Notes: generated by a model from the sequence alone, not told the origin. 64,000 nt of DNA from Pollutimonas harenae (GCF_004153685.1 NZ_SDQD01000002.1:1-64000); one strand, 5' to 3'; positions 49,640 to 60,353 are shown, numbered from the stretch's first letter. Numbers and translations are program-made.

Positions 49640-49707
49640 CGCGAGTGTGTTTGTTTGGCGGGGTAGTTTTGCAGTGTGCTTTTAAGAATTTCTCTTTTGT
49701 CAGGCTG

Positions 49708-50835
49708 ATGCATATAGCGGTCAGCATGCAGTGCGCTGGTCTGGCATGCTTGTTGATTGCGCCGTCGGCGCATGCTGATAGCTCACGCTTGCGCGAGTTG
49801 GCGCCGGTGCGGATATTCGCGGCACCTCAAATCGACCTGGCGCCGCCTGTTTCTTTGCCGGGCGTCGTTGTGCCGCAGGCCATGGACAATGACGAAACCA
49901 TCTTCACAGACGAGGCCGACAGCATTCCCGATATTTCCTATAGTTTTTCCTGGAGTGCGGGTGATTCGGAAATTTGGCGCAACAGCGATGTATCGCCTTC
50001 ATCACCCGGATTATGGGGGGCGCTAAGTACGCCTCGGGGTCGGCAGTTCACTCCTTCGTCTATAGGTGGGGGGACGCCTTGGACATTGGGTACAAGCAAC
50101 TGGAGCTTTCAGGGCGATGATGGACTGGATCTGGCCTTGGGCAGCAACGATATTGTTGCGCCGGCCTGGGGCAGTTCTGCAAGATTGGGTGGCATCAGCA
50201 TCTCGCAGTCGTCACAGGTCAATGCAGAAGATGTCGAAAACAATTGGCAATATGCCTTATCCATTGGCGCCCTTGATTATTCCTCAGGCTCGGAGGGAGA
50301 TCTGGAGCTCGGTCCCACTGCCGCTAATTCCGTCTTCCGCTATGGCGTTAGCCCAAGCTTTGTACTGGAGTCCCAGATGCAGCTCGCACCCAATCTGGTG
50401 TCTTCCGGATTGGGTGGACAGTACCGTACAAGCTTGGGCAACTGGAGTGCAGGCCTGGCTCGGGCGCGTGTGCACGATGACCAGGGTTGGCGCTATCAGG
50501 CTGCCTACGAGGTGGATGTATTCGAGGATCTACGGCTTTCCTGGCTGGGTGAGTATCGCGACCCGGGCTACGCCGATCTGAGCCGGTACACTGCAGACCC
50601 TTCTGTAGGTGGACAACGTCAGCGTTGGATGGCCACTATACCAATGGGGCGCTGGGGAAATCTGAGCGGTCGGTATGAAAATGAACAGACCTCCCTGGGT
50701 GATAGCCGGCGCAGCTTCGGCTTTACACAGCAGTTCTGGTATAGCCCGAATCTGCGTATAGGCCTGAAGGCGGAACGAGAGTTGGACGGCGGCGACTATG
50801 ATATAGGTATTCGTTTCTCAGTACCTATTTATTAA
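49708..50835 (+). CDS. predicted outer-membrane beta-barrel resembling part of a fimbrial usher
   Basis: A 375-residue protein with a signal peptide (hydrophobic about 7-18, cut after Ala-His-Ala). After a Pro-rich segment there is a run of alternating strands ending Arg-Phe-Ser-Val-Pro-Ile-Tyr, a barrel-type C-terminus. The stretch [12 protein letters not shown], then Leu-Gly-Asn-Trp-Ser-Ala-Gly-Leu-Ala, resembles FimD/PapC usher barrel strands. The N-terminal chaperone domain, plug and C-terminal domains are absent, and no chaperone or pilin gene is near. The start is uncertain (a GTG at 49645 is also open). recQ begins two bases after its stop. Confidence 0.62.
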   Translation: MHIAVSMQCAGLACLLIAPSAHADSSRLRELAPVRIFAAPQIDLAPPVSLPGVVVPQAMDNDETIFTDEADSIPDISYSFSWSAGDSEIWRNSDVSPSSPGLWGALSTPRGRQFTPSSIGGGTPWTLGTSNWSFQGDDGLDLALGSNDIVAPAWGSSARLGGISISQSSQVNAEDVENNWQYALSIGALDYSSGSEGDLELGPTAANSVFRYGVSPSFVLESQMQLAPNLVSSGLGGQYRTSLGNWSAGLARARVHDDQGWRYQAAYEVDVFEDLRLSWLGEYRDPGYADLSRYTADPSVGGQRQRWMATIPMGRWGNLSGRYENEQTSLGDSRRSFGFTQQFWYSPNLRIGLKAERELDGGDYDIGIRFSVPIY

Positions 50836-50837
50836 GC

Positions 50838-52655
50838 ATGTCCCTATCTTCCCTGGAAACCCTGCAGCAAGTCTTTGGCTACGAGTCTTTTCGTGGCGAT
50901 CAGCAAGCCATTATTGATCATGTCGTGCAGGGTGGTGATGCCTTGGTGCTGATGCCGACGGGGGGTGGAAAATCACTTTGCTATCAAATACCTGCCTTGG
51001 TAAGGCCGGGCGTCGGCGTGGTGATATCGCCTTTGATTGCCTTGATGCAGGATCAGGTTGATGCCTTGATCGAACTGGGTGTGCGTGCGGCCTTCCTGAA
51101 CTCGTCGCAAGACTGGCGTACCGCGCGCGAAGTTGAGCAGGCCTTCCTGCGCGGTGAACTCGATTTATTGTACGTGGCGCCCGAGCGCTTACTGACAGAC
51201 CGCTGCCTGGAGTTGTTGGGCCAGGGCCGGGTGTCGCTGTTTGCCATCGATGAGGCTCATTGTGTATCGCAGTGGGGTCATGACTTCCGGCCAGAGTATC
51301 TGGGCCTGTCGATCTTGCATGAGCGCTGGCCCGATGTTCCGCGATTGGCCCTGACGGCGACCGCCACGTCGGTGACCCGGAGCGAGATTGCCCAACGCCT
51401 GGACCTGACCGGCGCACCGCATTTCGTGGCCAGTTTTGACCGGCCCAATATCCGCTACCGCATTATCGAAAAAAATGAGGTCAGGCGGCAGTTGCTGGCT
51501 TTCATCAAGGCTGAGCACGAAGGCGATTGCGGCATTGTGTATTGTCTGTCGCGTGCCCGAGTCGAAGAAACCGCTGATTTTCTATGTGAGAACGGGATCG
51601 AGGCGCTGCCTTATCATGCCGGCCTGAATGCCAGCGTGCGTGCGGCCAATCAGGCGCGTTTCCTCCGGGAGGAAGGCGTGGTCATGGTGGCCACGATAGC
51701 CTTTGGCATGGGGGTCAACAAGCCCGACGTGCGATTTGTGGCCCATATCGATCTACCTAAGTCGGTAGAGGGCTATTACCAGGAAACCGGTCGAGCCGGT
51801 CGCGACGGCCTTCCGGCTACCGCCTGGCTGGCATATGGCTTGCAAGACGTGGTTCAGCAGCGGCGTATGATCAATGAGTCGGCCGGCGACGAGGCGTTCA
51901 GGCGGCGGCTGGGAGCCCAATTGGACGCCATGCTGGGCTTGTGTGAAACGGTATCGTGCCGGCGTCAGCGTCTGCTGGCTTATTTCGATCAGGACATGGC
52001 ATCTTGCGGCAATTGTGACACCTGTTTGGAGCCGCCGCAGGCCTGGGATGGTACGGTTGCTGCCCAGAAAATCCTGTCAGCTGTCTACCGGTTGTGGCGC
52101 GAGCGTGGGCAGCGTTTTGGCGCAGGGCATCTGATCGATATCCTGCGTGGCAAGACGACGGATCGGGTCAAGCAGTATGAGCATGAAACCCTGACAGTGT
52201 TTGGTATTGGCGGCGATCTTTCCGAGCAAGCCTGGCGTGGCGTGTTGCGTCAGTTGCTGGCGCAAAGTTTGTTGGCGGTGGATCACGAGGGTTATGGCAC
52301 GCTGGCCTTAACGGAGGGCAGCCGGGAGGTGCTGAAGGGGGAGCGGACGCTGATGTTCAGGCGGGAGCCCGAGAAAAAGGCACGAAATGGACGCGCTGCC
52401 AGTACCCGGAGCAAGGATGCGGGCATCGTGCTGCCGCCGGATGCACAGCAGCGCTTTGAGGATTTGCGCGCCTGGCGGGCAGAGGTTGCCCGTAGCCATG
52501 GTGTGCCAGCTTATGTGATTTTCCATGATGCGACTTTGCGGGAGGTGGCGTTGAGTTGCCCGCAAACGCTGGAGGATCTGGGCGGTATCAGTGGGGTGGG
52601 GGTGCGCAAGCTCGAGGCCTATGGAGAGGATTTGCTGCGCTGTGTGGCTGGATGA
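50838..52655 (+). CDS. recQ: ATP-dependent DNA helicase RecQ
   Basis: A 605-residue 3'-5' helicase acting in RecF-pathway repair. Walker A Pro-Thr-Gly-Gly-Gly-Lys-Ser is near residue 39, the Asp-Glu-Ala-His box with Cys-Val-Ser-Gln-Trp-Gly-His is near 138, the zinc cluster Cys-Gly-Asn-Cys-Asp-Thr-Cys near 390, and an HRDC domain covers about 530-605. Complete. It follows the barrel gene by two bases, so it may depend on that gene's promoter. Confidence 0.96.
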   Translation: MSLSSLETLQQVFGYESFRGDQQAIIDHVVQGGDALVLMPTGGGKSLCYQIPALVRPGVGVVISPLIALMQDQVDALIELGVRAAFLNSSQDWRTAREVEQAFLRGELDLLYVAPERLLTDRCLELLGQGRVSLFAIDEAHCVSQWGHDFRPEYLGLSILHERWPDVPRLALTATATSVTRSEIAQRLDLTGAPHFVASFDRPNIRYRIIEKNEVRRQLLAFIKAEHEGDCGIVYCLSRARVEETADFLCENGIEALPYHAGLNASVRAANQARFLREEGVVMVATIAFGMGVNKPDVRFVAHIDLPKSVEGYYQETGRAGRDGLPATAWLAYGLQDVVQQRRMINESAGDEAFRRRLGAQLDAMLGLCETVSCRRQRLLAYFDQDMASCGNCDTCLEPPQAWDGTVAAQKILSAVYRLWRERGQRFGAGHLIDILRGKTTDRVKQYEHETLTVFGIGGDLSEQAWRGVLRQLLAQSLLAVDHEGYGTLALTEGSREVLKGERTLMFRREPEKKARNGRAASTRSKDAGIVLPPDAQQRFEDLRAWRAEVARSHGVPAYVIFHDATLREVALSCPQTLEDLGGISGVGVRKLEAYGEDLLRCVAG

Positions 52656-52743
52656 CGGTTCGACTCATCTGGTTGAACGACTTGCGCGAGGCGCCAGCAT
52701 AGCCCCCTAAGATGGGGTCTATTTGCCCTGCTCCCGCAAGATT

Positions 52744-52779
52744 GATGACAGCAACGCGTGATCGCCACGTGCTGTCATC
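52744..52779. repeat. perfect inverted repeat between convergent recQ and ruvB
   Basis: A 10-base-pair perfect outer stem (GATGACAGCA / TGCTGTCATC) encloses a further CGTG / CACG pairing. There is no T tract on either side, so it is not a standard intrinsic terminator. It may act as a weak bidirectional terminator or protein-binding site between recQ and ruvB, which converge here. Confidence 0.55.
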
Positions 52780-52808
52780 CAGGTCTGCTCAGGTGTACAG
52801 TCAACTAA

Positions 52809-53879
52809 TCAGTCGAATAAATCAGACGTAGCCCCTGACGCCCCAGATGGCGGCGTCAGCCCCAAATGCCGCCAGGTCGTTTGCGTGGCGGTGCGGCCCC
52901 GCGGCGTGCGCTGTAAATACCCTTGCTGAATCAGGAACGGCTCGATCACATCTTCGATGGTGTCACGCTCCTCACCTATGGCTGCTGCCAGGCTGTCGAC
53001 CCCCACTGGGCCTCCATCGAACTTGTGGACTATGGCTTCCAGCAACTTGCGATCCATCAGATCCAGCCCTTGTGGATCGACTTCCAGCATGGATAGTGCC
53101 GCGCCTGCTACCGTAGCGTCGATATTGCCATTGGCCTTGACCTCGGCGTAGTCGCGTACCCGACGCAGCAGACGATTGGCGATACGCGGTGTTCCGCGTG
53201 CGCGGCGGGCGATTTCAGCGGCGCCGTCTGGCGTGGTGCTGGCATTGAGCAAGTGCGCGCTGCGGGTAACAATATGGGTGAGGTCTTCAGTGTTGTAGAA
53301 CTCCAGCCGCGAAACAATGCCGAAGCGATCACGCAGGGGATTCGTGAGCATGCCTGCACGGGTGGTGGCACCGACCAAGGTAAAGGGTTGGAGGTCAATC
53401 TTTACACTGCGCGCCGCCGGCCCTTCACCGATCAGGATATCGATCTGGAAATCTTCCAGTGCCGGATACAGAATCTCTTCCACCACGGGTGATAAACGGT
53501 GAATCTCGTCGATGAACAGCACATCGTTTTTTTCGAGATTGGTCAGTAGTGCGGCAAGGTCGCCCGCGCGTTCGAGGACGGGGCCGGAGGTTTGACGCAG
53601 CTGCACACCCATTTCGTGGGCCACGATATGGGCCAGCGTGGTTTTGCCCAGGCCTGGTGGGCCGAATAACAAAACGTGGTCGAGTGCTTCGCCACGATTT
53701 TTGGCGGCCGTAATGAAGATTTCAAGCTGTTCCCGCACCCGGTGTTGGCCAATATATTCATTCAGTTCGCGCGGCCGTAGTGCGCGTTCTGCAGAGTCTT
53801 CGTTGGGTGAGCTGCTTTGGGGCGCTATGAGGCGTTCGGGTTGAGGAAGGCTGGAAAGCGAATCGGAGTGGATGGCCAT
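52809..53879 (-). CDS. ruvB: Holliday junction branch migration ATPase RuvB
   Basis: A 356-residue AAA+ motor that drives branch migration with RuvA. Walker A Gly-Pro-Pro-Gly-Leu-Gly-Lys-Thr is at 73-80, Walker B Phe-Ile-Asp-Glu-Ile-His follows near 128, sensor 1 in Gly-Ala-Thr-Thr-Arg-Ala-Gly near 178, and a C-terminal winged helix with Gln-Arg-Thr-Pro-Arg-Gly-Arg. Complete. It is separated from ruvA and ruvC by a gene on the other strand, so here it must have its own promoter. Confidence 0.97.
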   Translation of the reverse strand: MAIHSDSLSSLPQPERLIAPQSSSPNEDSAERALRPRELNEYIGQHRVREQLEIFITAAKNRGEALDHVLLFGPPGLGKTTLAHIVAHEMGVQLRQTSGPVLERAGDLAALLTNLEKNDVLFIDEIHRLSPVVEEILYPALEDFQIDILIGEGPAARSVKIDLQPFTLVGATTRAGMLTNPLRDRFGIVSRLEFYNTEDLTHIVTRSAHLLNASTTPDGAAEIARRARGTPRIANRLLRRVRDYAEVKANGNIDATVAGAALSMLEVDPQGLDLMDRKLLEAIVHKFDGGPVGVDSLAAAIGEERDTIEDVIEPFLIQQGYLQRTPRGRTATQTTWRHLGLTPPSGASGATSDLFD

Positions 53880-54018
53880 GGCTGGTAGCTGATTATATTT
53901 ACAGTGGTAATCGTACTCTAAAGCAAGCTGTTTGCGCAGCTTTGCAGCGATTGAAGCATAATTGTCGATAGGCGAAAATTCCTTAATGCTTGTTTACCAT
54001 TAACCATAGCGAAATCCC

Positions 54019-54987
54019 ATGAGCTCAAGTTTCCCCTCCTATGAAGATGTTGTTCAGGCCAGTAAAAGACTGGAAGGTATTGCTCACCGTACGCCGGTGA
54101 TGACCTCGTCGTCTCTCGACGACCGGCTTGGTGCTCAGGTATTTTTCAAGTGCGAAAACCTGCAGCGTATTGGTGCCTTCAAGTTTCGTGGAGGCTATAA
54201 CGCGCTGGCCAAGCTCGACGATGCACAGCGCAAGGCGGGTGTGATTGCCTTTTCGTCCGGCAACCACGCACAGGCGGTAGCCCTGTCTGCCCGTCTGTTG
54301 GGTATACAGGCCACTATCGTCATGCCACACGATGCTCCCGCTGCCAAAATTGCCGCTACACGTGGCTATGGTGCGCGTGTGGTGGGCTACGACCGCCAGA
54401 CACAAGACAGGGAAGAGGTTGCACGCGAGCTGATGGAAGCGCAGGGCCTGACGCTGATTCCGCCTTTCAACCATCCAGACGTCATTGCCGGGCAGGGTAC
54501 TGCGGTCAAAGAACTGCTGGAAGAGACTGGTGGCCTGGATGCCTTGTTCGTCCCCATGGGCGGCGGCGGCTTATTGTCAGGCTCTTTGCTGGCCGCCCAT
54601 GCCATCAGCCCCGACTGCGCCGTCTATGGTGTCGAACCAGAGGCAGGCAATGATGGACAGCAGTCGTTTCGCAAGGGTGAGGTCGTGCGTATCCAGCCCC
54701 CAGACTCCATTGCCGATGGAGCCCTGACCCTGGCGCTTGGCTCGTTGACGTTTCCCATCATCCGCCAGTATGCCCGCGATATCCTCACGGTCAGTGATGA
54801 GCATCTGGTGCAGGCGCAGCGGTTTTTCGCCGAGCGCATGAAGATCGTGGTCGAACCTACCGGCTGTTTGGGTGCTGCAGCAGCTTTCAACCAGATTGTT
54901 CCGGTCAAAGGCAAAAGAATCGGTGTGCTGCTCAGTGGTGGCAACGTCGACTTGTCGGCCTATGCGGACAACATTCGAGCTGTGTAA
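54019..54987 (+). CDS. PLP-dependent threonine/serine dehydratase or racemase-like enzyme
   Basis: A 322-residue fold type II PLP enzyme. The cofactor lysine is in Phe-Lys-Phe-Arg-Gly-Gly near residue 55, Ser-Ser-Gly-Asn-His-Ala-Gln follows, and the phosphate loop Gly-Gly-Gly-Gly-Leu-Leu-Ser is near 184. There is no C-terminal regulatory ACT domain, so it is of the catabolic type (TdcB, serine racemase or threo-3-hydroxyaspartate dehydratase group); the exact substrate is not decided by sequence. It lies alone between ruvB and ruvA on the opposite strand to both. Confidence 0.88.
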   Translation: MSSSFPSYEDVVQASKRLEGIAHRTPVMTSSSLDDRLGAQVFFKCENLQRIGAFKFRGGYNALAKLDDAQRKAGVIAFSSGNHAQAVALSARLLGIQATIVMPHDAPAAKIAATRGYGARVVGYDRQTQDREEVARELMEAQGLTLIPPFNHPDVIAGQGTAVKELLEETGGLDALFVPMGGGGLLSGSLLAAHAISPDCAVYGVEPEAGNDGQQSFRKGEVVRIQPPDSIADGALTLALGSLTFPIIRQYARDILTVSDEHLVQAQRFFAERMKIVVEPTGCLGAAAAFNQIVPVKGKRIGVLLSGGNVDLSAYADNIRAV

Positions 54988-54991
54988 AAGC

Positions 54992-55567
54992 TTAGTGCCT
55001 GGCGAGCGATTTGAGCGCCAGGCGTATTCCCTCCGCCACGTCCACGCCTTCGGGCAGGGTTTTCAGGGCTGCCTGGGTTTCGCTGTTTGAATAACCAAGC
55101 GATAGCAGGGCGTTCAGGATGTCGTCGCGGCCCGATGAAACCGTGCCGGCGCCGTGTGCCAGATCGCCGCCCAGCTTGCCGCGCAGCTCCAGTAGCAGAC
55201 GTTCAGCGGTTTTCTTGCCTATGCCGGGCACACGCGTCAGCAAACCTGTTTCTTGCTGTGTAATTGCATTGGCCAGCTCATCGACGCTCATGCCCGAAAG
55301 CACTGCCAGCGCTGTTCTGGCACCTATGCCTGTAACCTTGATCAGGGCCCGGAATGCACTGCGTTCTTTGGGCGACAGGAAGCCATACAGAGTATGAGCG
55401 TCTTCACGGACGGCAAGGTGGGTGTATAGCGTGATGGTGGCACCATTGTCGGGCAGGTCGTACAGAGTGCTCATGGGGACATCGATTTCGTATCCCACAC
55501 CACCCACATCAACACAGACCATAGGTGGGGTTTTCTCAATCAGAGTGCCGGTAATGCGACCGATCAT
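54992..55567 (-). CDS. ruvA: Holliday junction DNA helicase subunit RuvA
   Basis: A 191-residue junction-binding protein. The N-terminal OB fold begins Met-Ile-Gly-Arg-Ile-Thr-Gly, helix-hairpin-helix motifs lie at about 70-130 (Thr-Gly-Ile-Gly-Ala-Arg-Thr; [10 protein letters not shown]), and domain III that contacts RuvB is at the C-terminus (Leu-Ser-Leu-Gly-Tyr). It follows ruvC by 29 bases, as an operon. The final codon is only four bases from the convergent dehydratase gene. Confidence 0.97.
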   Translation of the reverse strand: MIGRITGTLIEKTPPMVCVDVGGVGYEIDVPMSTLYDLPDNGATITLYTHLAVREDAHTLYGFLSPKERSAFRALIKVTGIGARTALAVLSGMSVDELANAITQQETGLLTRVPGIGKKTAERLLLELRGKLGGDLAHGAGTVSSGRDDILNALLSLGYSNSETQAALKTLPEGVDVAEGIRLALKSLARH

Positions 55568-55596
55568 GTAGTGTCCTTATCAACAGGCGGGTGGTC

Positions 55597-56145
55597 TTAG
55601 CCAAGCAAGCGGCCGCCGCGTATCCGGCTGGCGCGCCCCGATACGGGGAGTTGGCCGGTGTCTTGCAGGCGCTGCTTGAGCGGATGAAAATGGGCATGGC
55701 AGATGGCGCAAGCCAGGGCATCGGCCGAGTCGGCTGCCGGAACGCCATTCAAACCCAGCAGGTGCTGCACCATTTTCTGCACTTGCTCTTTGGCGGCATG
55801 CCCATTGCCTACCACTGATTTCTTGATTTGAAGGGCGGTGTATTCGTGCACCTCGAGCAGGCTGTCGGCCAGCGCGCACATGGCGGCGCCTCGTGCCTGT
55901 CCCAGCAGCAGCGTCGAAGCCGGATTGGTATTGACGAATACTTTTTCCAGTGCAGACACCGTCGGCCGGGTGCTCTGGACGACTTCGCGGATGTTGTCCA
56001 GAATGACTTTGAGCCGCCCGGCCAGCGCTTGGTCGGGCGGCACCACTATGGTGCCACTGGTCACGTAAACCAGGCGCGTACCCTGGACATCGATAACGCC
56101 AAAGCCGGTGCGACGCAGGCCCGGATCAATGCCCAGTATGCGCAT
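55597..56145 (-). CDS. ruvC: Holliday junction resolvase RuvC
   Basis: A 182-residue endonuclease that cuts Holliday junctions as a dimer. Acidic catalytic residues are visible as Asp7 in Leu-Gly-Ile-Asp-Pro-Gly, Glu67 in Ala-Leu-Glu-Lys-Val-Phe, and the later Asp pair in Ala-Ala-Asp-Ser-Ala-Asp-Ala. Start at the internal ATG; the longer frame overlaps purH and reads as non-coding. It lies 8 bases after purH on the same strand. Confidence 0.96.
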   Translation of the reverse strand: MRILGIDPGLRRTGFGVIDVQGTRLVYVTSGTIVVPPDQALAGRLKVILDNIREVVQSTRPTVSALEKVFVNTNPASTLLLGQARGAAMCALADSLLEVHEYTALQIKKSVVGNGHAAKEQVQKMVQHLLGLNGVPAADSADALACAICHAHFHPLKQRLQDTGQLPVSGRASRIRGGRLLG

Positions 56146-56153
56146 GACCGGGT

Positions 56154-57746
56154 TTAATGGCGAAAATGCCGCGCACCCGTGAAGACCATGGCAATGCCAC
56201 GTTCGTTCGCGGCTGCAATAACTTCGTCGTCGCGTATGCTGCCACCGGGCTGGATGACGCAAGTGGCGCCTGCGTCGGCCACCACGTCAAGCCCGTCGCG
56301 GAACGGGAAGAAAGCGTCTGAAGCCACAGCTGACCCGTTCAGGCTTAGTCCTGCGTTGTCCGCCTTGATGGACGCGATGCGTGCTGAATCGATGCGGCTC
56401 ATCTGGCCGGCGCCCACCCCTAGTGTCATGCCGCCTCCGACAAAGACAATAGCGTTGGATTTGACGTATTTGGCCACTTTCCAGGCAAATCGCAGGTCCA
56501 GCATCTGCGCTTCGGTCGGTGCGAGTTTGGTGACTACCTTGAAGGCGTCTTCGGGTACCTGGTAGTCGTCGGGGTTTTGTACCAGCCAGCCACCTCCGAC
56601 ACGCTTGATGTCGAATTCATTATGGCCTTGGCCTTGCGGTACCTCGAGCACCCGGACGTTTTTCTTGGCGGCAAAGACTGCCAGTGCCTCGGGCGCGTAG
56701 CCCGGAGCCAGGAGAACTTCGACGAACTGACCGCTAACTGCTTGGGCCGTGGCTTCGTCGACGGGGCGGTTGAAGGCAATAATGCCACCAAACGCCGAGG
56801 TGGGGTCGGTCTTGAAAGCCTGTTGATAGGCGTGCAAGGGGTTGTCGCCCAGCGCGACACCGCAAGGGTTGGCGTGCTTTACGATGACGCAGGCGCTACC
56901 CTGGAAGCTGCGTACGCACTCCCAGGCGGCATCGGCATCGGCAATGTTGTTATAAGACAGCTCTTTGCCTTGCAATTGGGTATAGCTACCCAGCAGGCCG
57001 GCCTTGATAGGCTGGTCGACATAAAAAGCCGCAGACTGGTGTGGGTTTTCACCGTAGCGCAGAATCTGCTGCCGCTTGACTTGCACGGTCAGGTTATGGG
57101 GCCAGGGGCCACGTTCTGGTTCCTGGTCTTGTACAGGTTCAGCGGTCGACAGGCTGCTTAGATAGGCGGCAATAGCGCCGTCATAGGCGGCGGTATGGGC
57201 GTACGTCTTGGTGGCCAGTTCCAGGCGCAAGGCGTAGGAGGGGCCACCCTGCGGGCCGTCCATATCGGCAAGGATGCGCGGATAGTCGGCTGGATCAATG
57301 GCAACGGTGACGCCACCTTCTTGCGTCCCGTGGTTCTTGGCAGCAGCGCGCAACATGGCGGGTCCGCCGATATCTATGTTCTCAACGGCGTCGGCAAAGG
57401 TGCAGCCTGGTTTGGCGATGGTTTCGCGAAAGGGATAAAGATTGACGACCAGCAGATCGATGCGATCTATGCCATGTTCTTTCAGCGTATCCAGGTGTTC
57501 GGTGCTGTCGCGGCGGGCGAGCAGGCCGCCGTGAATTTTTGGATGCAGTGTTTTCACCCGGCCATCGAGGATCTCGGGTGAGCCCGTGTGGGCGGCCACT
57601 TCGGTAACCGTCAGGCCGGCGGCGGCCAACTGTTTGGCGGTGCCTCCTGTGGACAGCAAGCGTACACCGCGCTGGGCGAGGGCCTGGGCGAACTCAACAA
57701 TACCGGTTTTGTCGGAAACCGAAAGCAAGGCAGTCTGAATTTTCAT
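56154..57746 (-). CDS. purH: bifunctional AICAR formyltransferase / IMP cyclohydrolase
   Basis: A 530-residue enzyme for the last two steps of IMP synthesis. The N-terminal cyclohydrolase domain (about 1-195) begins [10 protein letters not shown]; the C-terminal AICAR transformylase has Lys-His-Ala-Asn-Pro-Cys-Gly-Val-Ala near residue 290, including the catalytic Lys-His. Complete. It works in the same pathway as purC, purE and purK at 10256-12940. It follows fis on the minus strand by 23 bases. Confidence 0.97.
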   Translation of the reverse strand: MKIQTALLSVSDKTGIVEFAQALAQRGVRLLSTGGTAKQLAAAGLTVTEVAAHTGSPEILDGRVKTLHPKIHGGLLARRDSTEHLDTLKEHGIDRIDLLVVNLYPFRETIAKPGCTFADAVENIDIGGPAMLRAAAKNHGTQEGGVTVAIDPADYPRILADMDGPQGGPSYALRLELATKTYAHTAAYDGAIAAYLSSLSTAEPVQDQEPERGPWPHNLTVQVKRQQILRYGENPHQSAAFYVDQPIKAGLLGSYTQLQGKELSYNNIADADAAWECVRSFQGSACVIVKHANPCGVALGDNPLHAYQQAFKTDPTSAFGGIIAFNRPVDEATAQAVSGQFVEVLLAPGYAPEALAVFAAKKNVRVLEVPQGQGHNEFDIKRVGGGWLVQNPDDYQVPEDAFKVVTKLAPTEAQMLDLRFAWKVAKYVKSNAIVFVGGGMTLGVGAGQMSRIDSARIASIKADNAGLSLNGSAVASDAFFPFRDGLDVVADAGATCVIQPGGSIRDDEVIAAANERGIAMVFTGARHFRH

Positions 57747-57769
57747 GGAATCGAAATATAGGGTTGGAA

Positions 57770-58012
57770 TCAGGGTTGCAGGTCGTGTGCCAGCAGCTTT
57801 TTACGTAGCGTGCTGCGGGTGATGCCCAGCATTTCGGCCGCCTTGGACTGGTTGCCGTGGGTTTGTTCAAGGGCAATTTGCAGTACTGGACGTTCGACGC
57901 AATTGACGACCATTGCCAGCAGATCGCGTGGCTGGGCTTCGTCGCCCAGGTCAGTGAAGTAGCGTTCGAGTTGGGCTCGTACTGATTGCTCCAGGGTGTT
58001 AGTTGTACTCAT
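57770..58012 (-). CDS. fis: Fis-family nucleoid-associated regulator
   Basis: An 80-residue DNA-bending protein, shorter at its N-terminus than E. coli Fis (98) as is normal in betaproteobacteria. The C-terminal helix-turn-helix is [12 protein letters not shown], then Arg-Ser-Thr-Leu-Arg-Lys-Lys-Leu. Its start overlaps the end of dusB by 14 bases, the same dusB-fis arrangement as in enterobacteria, so it is translated from the dusB message. Confidence 0.94.
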   Translation of the reverse strand: MSTTNTLEQSVRAQLERYFTDLGDEAQPRDLLAMVVNCVERPVLQIALEQTHGNQSKAAEMLGITRSTLRKKLLAHDLQP

Positions 58013-59060
58013 GATCCTTGGTGATGAAATTTTTGGGCTGACAGACGCTTGCGCATTCTGTCGCCCCGGCCATTATTGGCTCATTGGGTGGATGGCGATC
58101 AAACCATTGCGCAATGGCGCGGGTTTGTTCGCTGGTGCTGCTAATTGTATTGACCTGCGGCAAAAAACTCTGGGCATCGGGCAGGTCGGCAAGATACCAG
58201 CCTATATGCTTGCGGGCCGAGCGGACTCCGGTAAATTCGCCATAAAACTGGTAGTGGTCTTCCAGGTGGTCCAGCAGGCAGTCTCGCAATTCGCCATAGG
58301 TTGGGGGCGACAGATGGCTGCCATGGGCCAGATAATGACTTATTTCACGAAAAATCCAGGGCCTGCCCTGAGCCGCACGGCCGACCATGATGGCGTCGGC
58401 TTTTGTGTACTCTAGAACGAATTGGGCTTTTTCGGGACTATCGATATCCCCATTTGCAATAACGGGAATCTGTAGTGTCTGTTTTACCTCTCGTATCGTA
58501 TCGTACTCTGCCTCACCTTGGTACAGGTCGCAGCGGGTGCGGCCGTGCAAGGTGATGGCGGCTATGCCGATATCTTGCGCCAGCCGGGCGATATGCACGG
58601 CATTGCGCGACTCGCGGTCCCATCCTGTGCGGGTCTTGAGTGTAACCGGAACGTCCCGTTGCCGACAGACGTCGACGACGCTGCGCAAAATACTTGCTAC
58701 CTGTTTTTCATTGCGCAGCAATGCGGAGCCTGACGCTACATTACACACCTTTTTGACTGGACAGCCCATATTGATGTCGATAATACGGGCGCCTTTATCG
58801 ATATTGAAGATGGCGGCCTCAGCCATCATGTCGGGGTCGGAGCCGGCTATCTGGACAGCGATTGGATCGATCTCGCCATCGTGATTCAGGCGCCGGGATG
58901 TTTTGACGCTATTCCAGAGCCGCGGGTTGCTGGCTGCCATTTCAGACACGGCATAACCCGCCCCCAGCATTTTGCATAATTTGCGGTAGGGGCGATCGGT
59001 GACTCCCGCCATGGGAGCGACGAAAACAGGGTTGGGAAGAGTCCAGGAGCCGATGCGCAT
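57999..59060 (-). CDS. dusB: tRNA-dihydrouridine synthase B
   Basis: A 353-residue FMN enzyme that reduces specific uridines of tRNA. The TIM barrel begins Val-Ala-Pro-Met-Ala-Gly-Val-Thr-Asp-Arg-Pro-Tyr; the catalytic cysteine is in Asn-Met-Gly-Cys-Pro-Val-Lys-Lys-Val near residue 101; Gly-Asp-Ile-Asp-Ser and Gly-Arg-Ala-Ala-Gln-Gly bind phosphate. First gene of the dusB-fis-purH-ruvC-ruvA strand run. Confidence 0.95.
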   Translation of the reverse strand: MRIGSWTLPNPVFVAPMAGVTDRPYRKLCKMLGAGYAVSEMAASNPRLWNSVKTSRRLNHDGEIDPIAVQIAGSDPDMMAEAAIFNIDKGARIIDINMGCPVKKVCNVASGSALLRNEKQVASILRSVVDVCRQRDVPVTLKTRTGWDRESRNAVHIARLAQDIGIAAITLHGRTRCDLYQGEAEYDTIREVKQTLQIPVIANGDIDSPEKAQFVLEYTKADAIMVGRAAQGRPWIFREISHYLAHGSHLSPPTYGELRDCLLDHLEDHYQFYGEFTGVRSARKHIGWYLADLPDAQSFLPQVNTISSTSEQTRAIAQWFDRHPPNEPIMAGATECASVCQPKNFITKDHEYN

Positions 59061-59135
59061 CGAACGATTTTAACCCTCTCTGCAAAATCGGGGGCTTGCT
59101 GTCGACCTTGTTCGAGATGATTTACGGAGCAAGCT

Positions 59136-60290
59136 TTAGTTACGCAGGCCCTGAAGCAGGTGGCGTGCCAAGGGGGTGCGTAGGGGGGGGGCCAGGTCGA
59201 GCGCCAGCAGAGCCAAGCCACCAGCGTGCTCAATTAGCGGATTGCCTGTACTGAATATACGGGGCAAAAAATCAGTAATGCCGGCAGTCAGCCAGCGGTC
59301 GGGACGGCGCAGGCTGGCGAAACGTGCAAGCAAAGGTCTTGGGTCGGTATTGGTCTGTGCCAGCCATGGTGCCAGGGCTTGGCCAAGTTGGGCGGCATCG
59401 CGCAAGCCGAGGTTCAGACCCTGGCCAGCGACCGGATGCAGAGTCTGGGCGGCATTGCCAATCGCCACGCTGCGGTCATTGATCAGTGACGGGCCTGCGT
59501 GCATGCTTAAAGGAAAGACATGACGCGCACCTACGCACTGGAATCGACCCAGTCGTTCGCCAAACATCGCATTCAGTTCGATGGCGAATTCGGTGTCGGT
59601 CAGGCTTTGCAGGTGTCGGGCTTGTTCCGGAGCGCAGCACCATACGACACCGTACAGATTATTGCCCTGAGGGTGGGGTAGGATGGCCAGGGGCCCCTGG
59701 CGGGTAAAACGCTCGAAGGCCCAATGCTTTCTGGGTTGCGATGCCTGTACCGTGGCAAGGACGGCATGCTGCTTGTAATGTCGTTCTATGCCCTGGGGTT
59801 TGGCGCCATCAGACTGAATGGCCAGCGCACTGCTCAGCGTTGACCCATTTGCCTCGAAGGCGAGGTGGCCGGGTCTGCGCACTGGAGTGGTGGCGGATTC
59901 GAGCAGGGTGATGCCGCTGTGCTGCAGGCGTTGATGCAGGGTTTCCAGTAGGGCATCGTAAGCCACTACGCTGCCCAGCTGCGGTACGCCGAGCTCGTCA
60001 TGCTTGATCAGCGTACGCCCCAGTCGGCCGCGTTGCGAAACATGGACGGTGTGGATGCTGGCAGATTCCGCAGGCCACCCATTGATCTGTTCCAGCAAGA
60101 CGCGACTGCCATGATTCAAGGCCAAGGTACGTGGATCGACCGAGTCATCGGGTTTCGGGCTGGCCCGAAATTGCCGGCCCAGCAGCGCAATGCGCTCAGG
60201 CCTGGATGATTTGCCGGCCAGGATCAGCGCCAGTGCGCTGCCTGCCGGCCCTGCGCCGCTGATGACGATATCGTAGGTGGGCCTATCCAT
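59136..60290 (-). CDS. ubiH: UbiH/UbiF-family FAD monooxygenase
   Basis: A 384-residue flavin hydroxylase of ubiquinone biosynthesis. The N-terminal Ile-Val-Ile-Ser-Gly-Ala-Gly-Pro-Ala-Gly-Ser binds FAD, Asp-Pro-Arg-Thr-Leu-Ala-Leu the second motif, and Gly-Asn-Ala-Ala-Gln-Thr-Leu-His-Pro-Val-Ala-Gly-Gln-Gly-Leu-Asn the third. UbiH, UbiF and UbiI share these, so the exact ring position is not certain. Start at the ATG at 60290; the open frame is longer. It is divergent from the TM2 gene. Confidence 0.87.
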   Translation of the reverse strand: MDRPTYDIVISGAGPAGSALALILAGKSSRPERIALLGRQFRASPKPDDSVDPRTLALNHGSRVLLEQINGWPAESASIHTVHVSQRGRLGRTLIKHDELGVPQLGSVVAYDALLETLHQRLQHSGITLLESATTPVRRPGHLAFEANGSTLSSALAIQSDGAKPQGIERHYKQHAVLATVQASQPRKHWAFERFTRQGPLAILPHPQGNNLYGVVWCCAPEQARHLQSLTDTEFAIELNAMFGERLGRFQCVGARHVFPLSMHAGPSLINDRSVAIGNAAQTLHPVAGQGLNLGLRDAAQLGQALAPWLAQTNTDPRPLLARFASLRRPDRWLTAGITDFLPRIFSTGNPLIEHAGGLALLALDLAPPLRTPLARHLLQGLRN

Positions 60291-60353
60291 ACGTTTTCCA
60301 TGCTTGACTACAATATCCAAAATTGTAGGACTAATATCAATAGAACCGGAATT

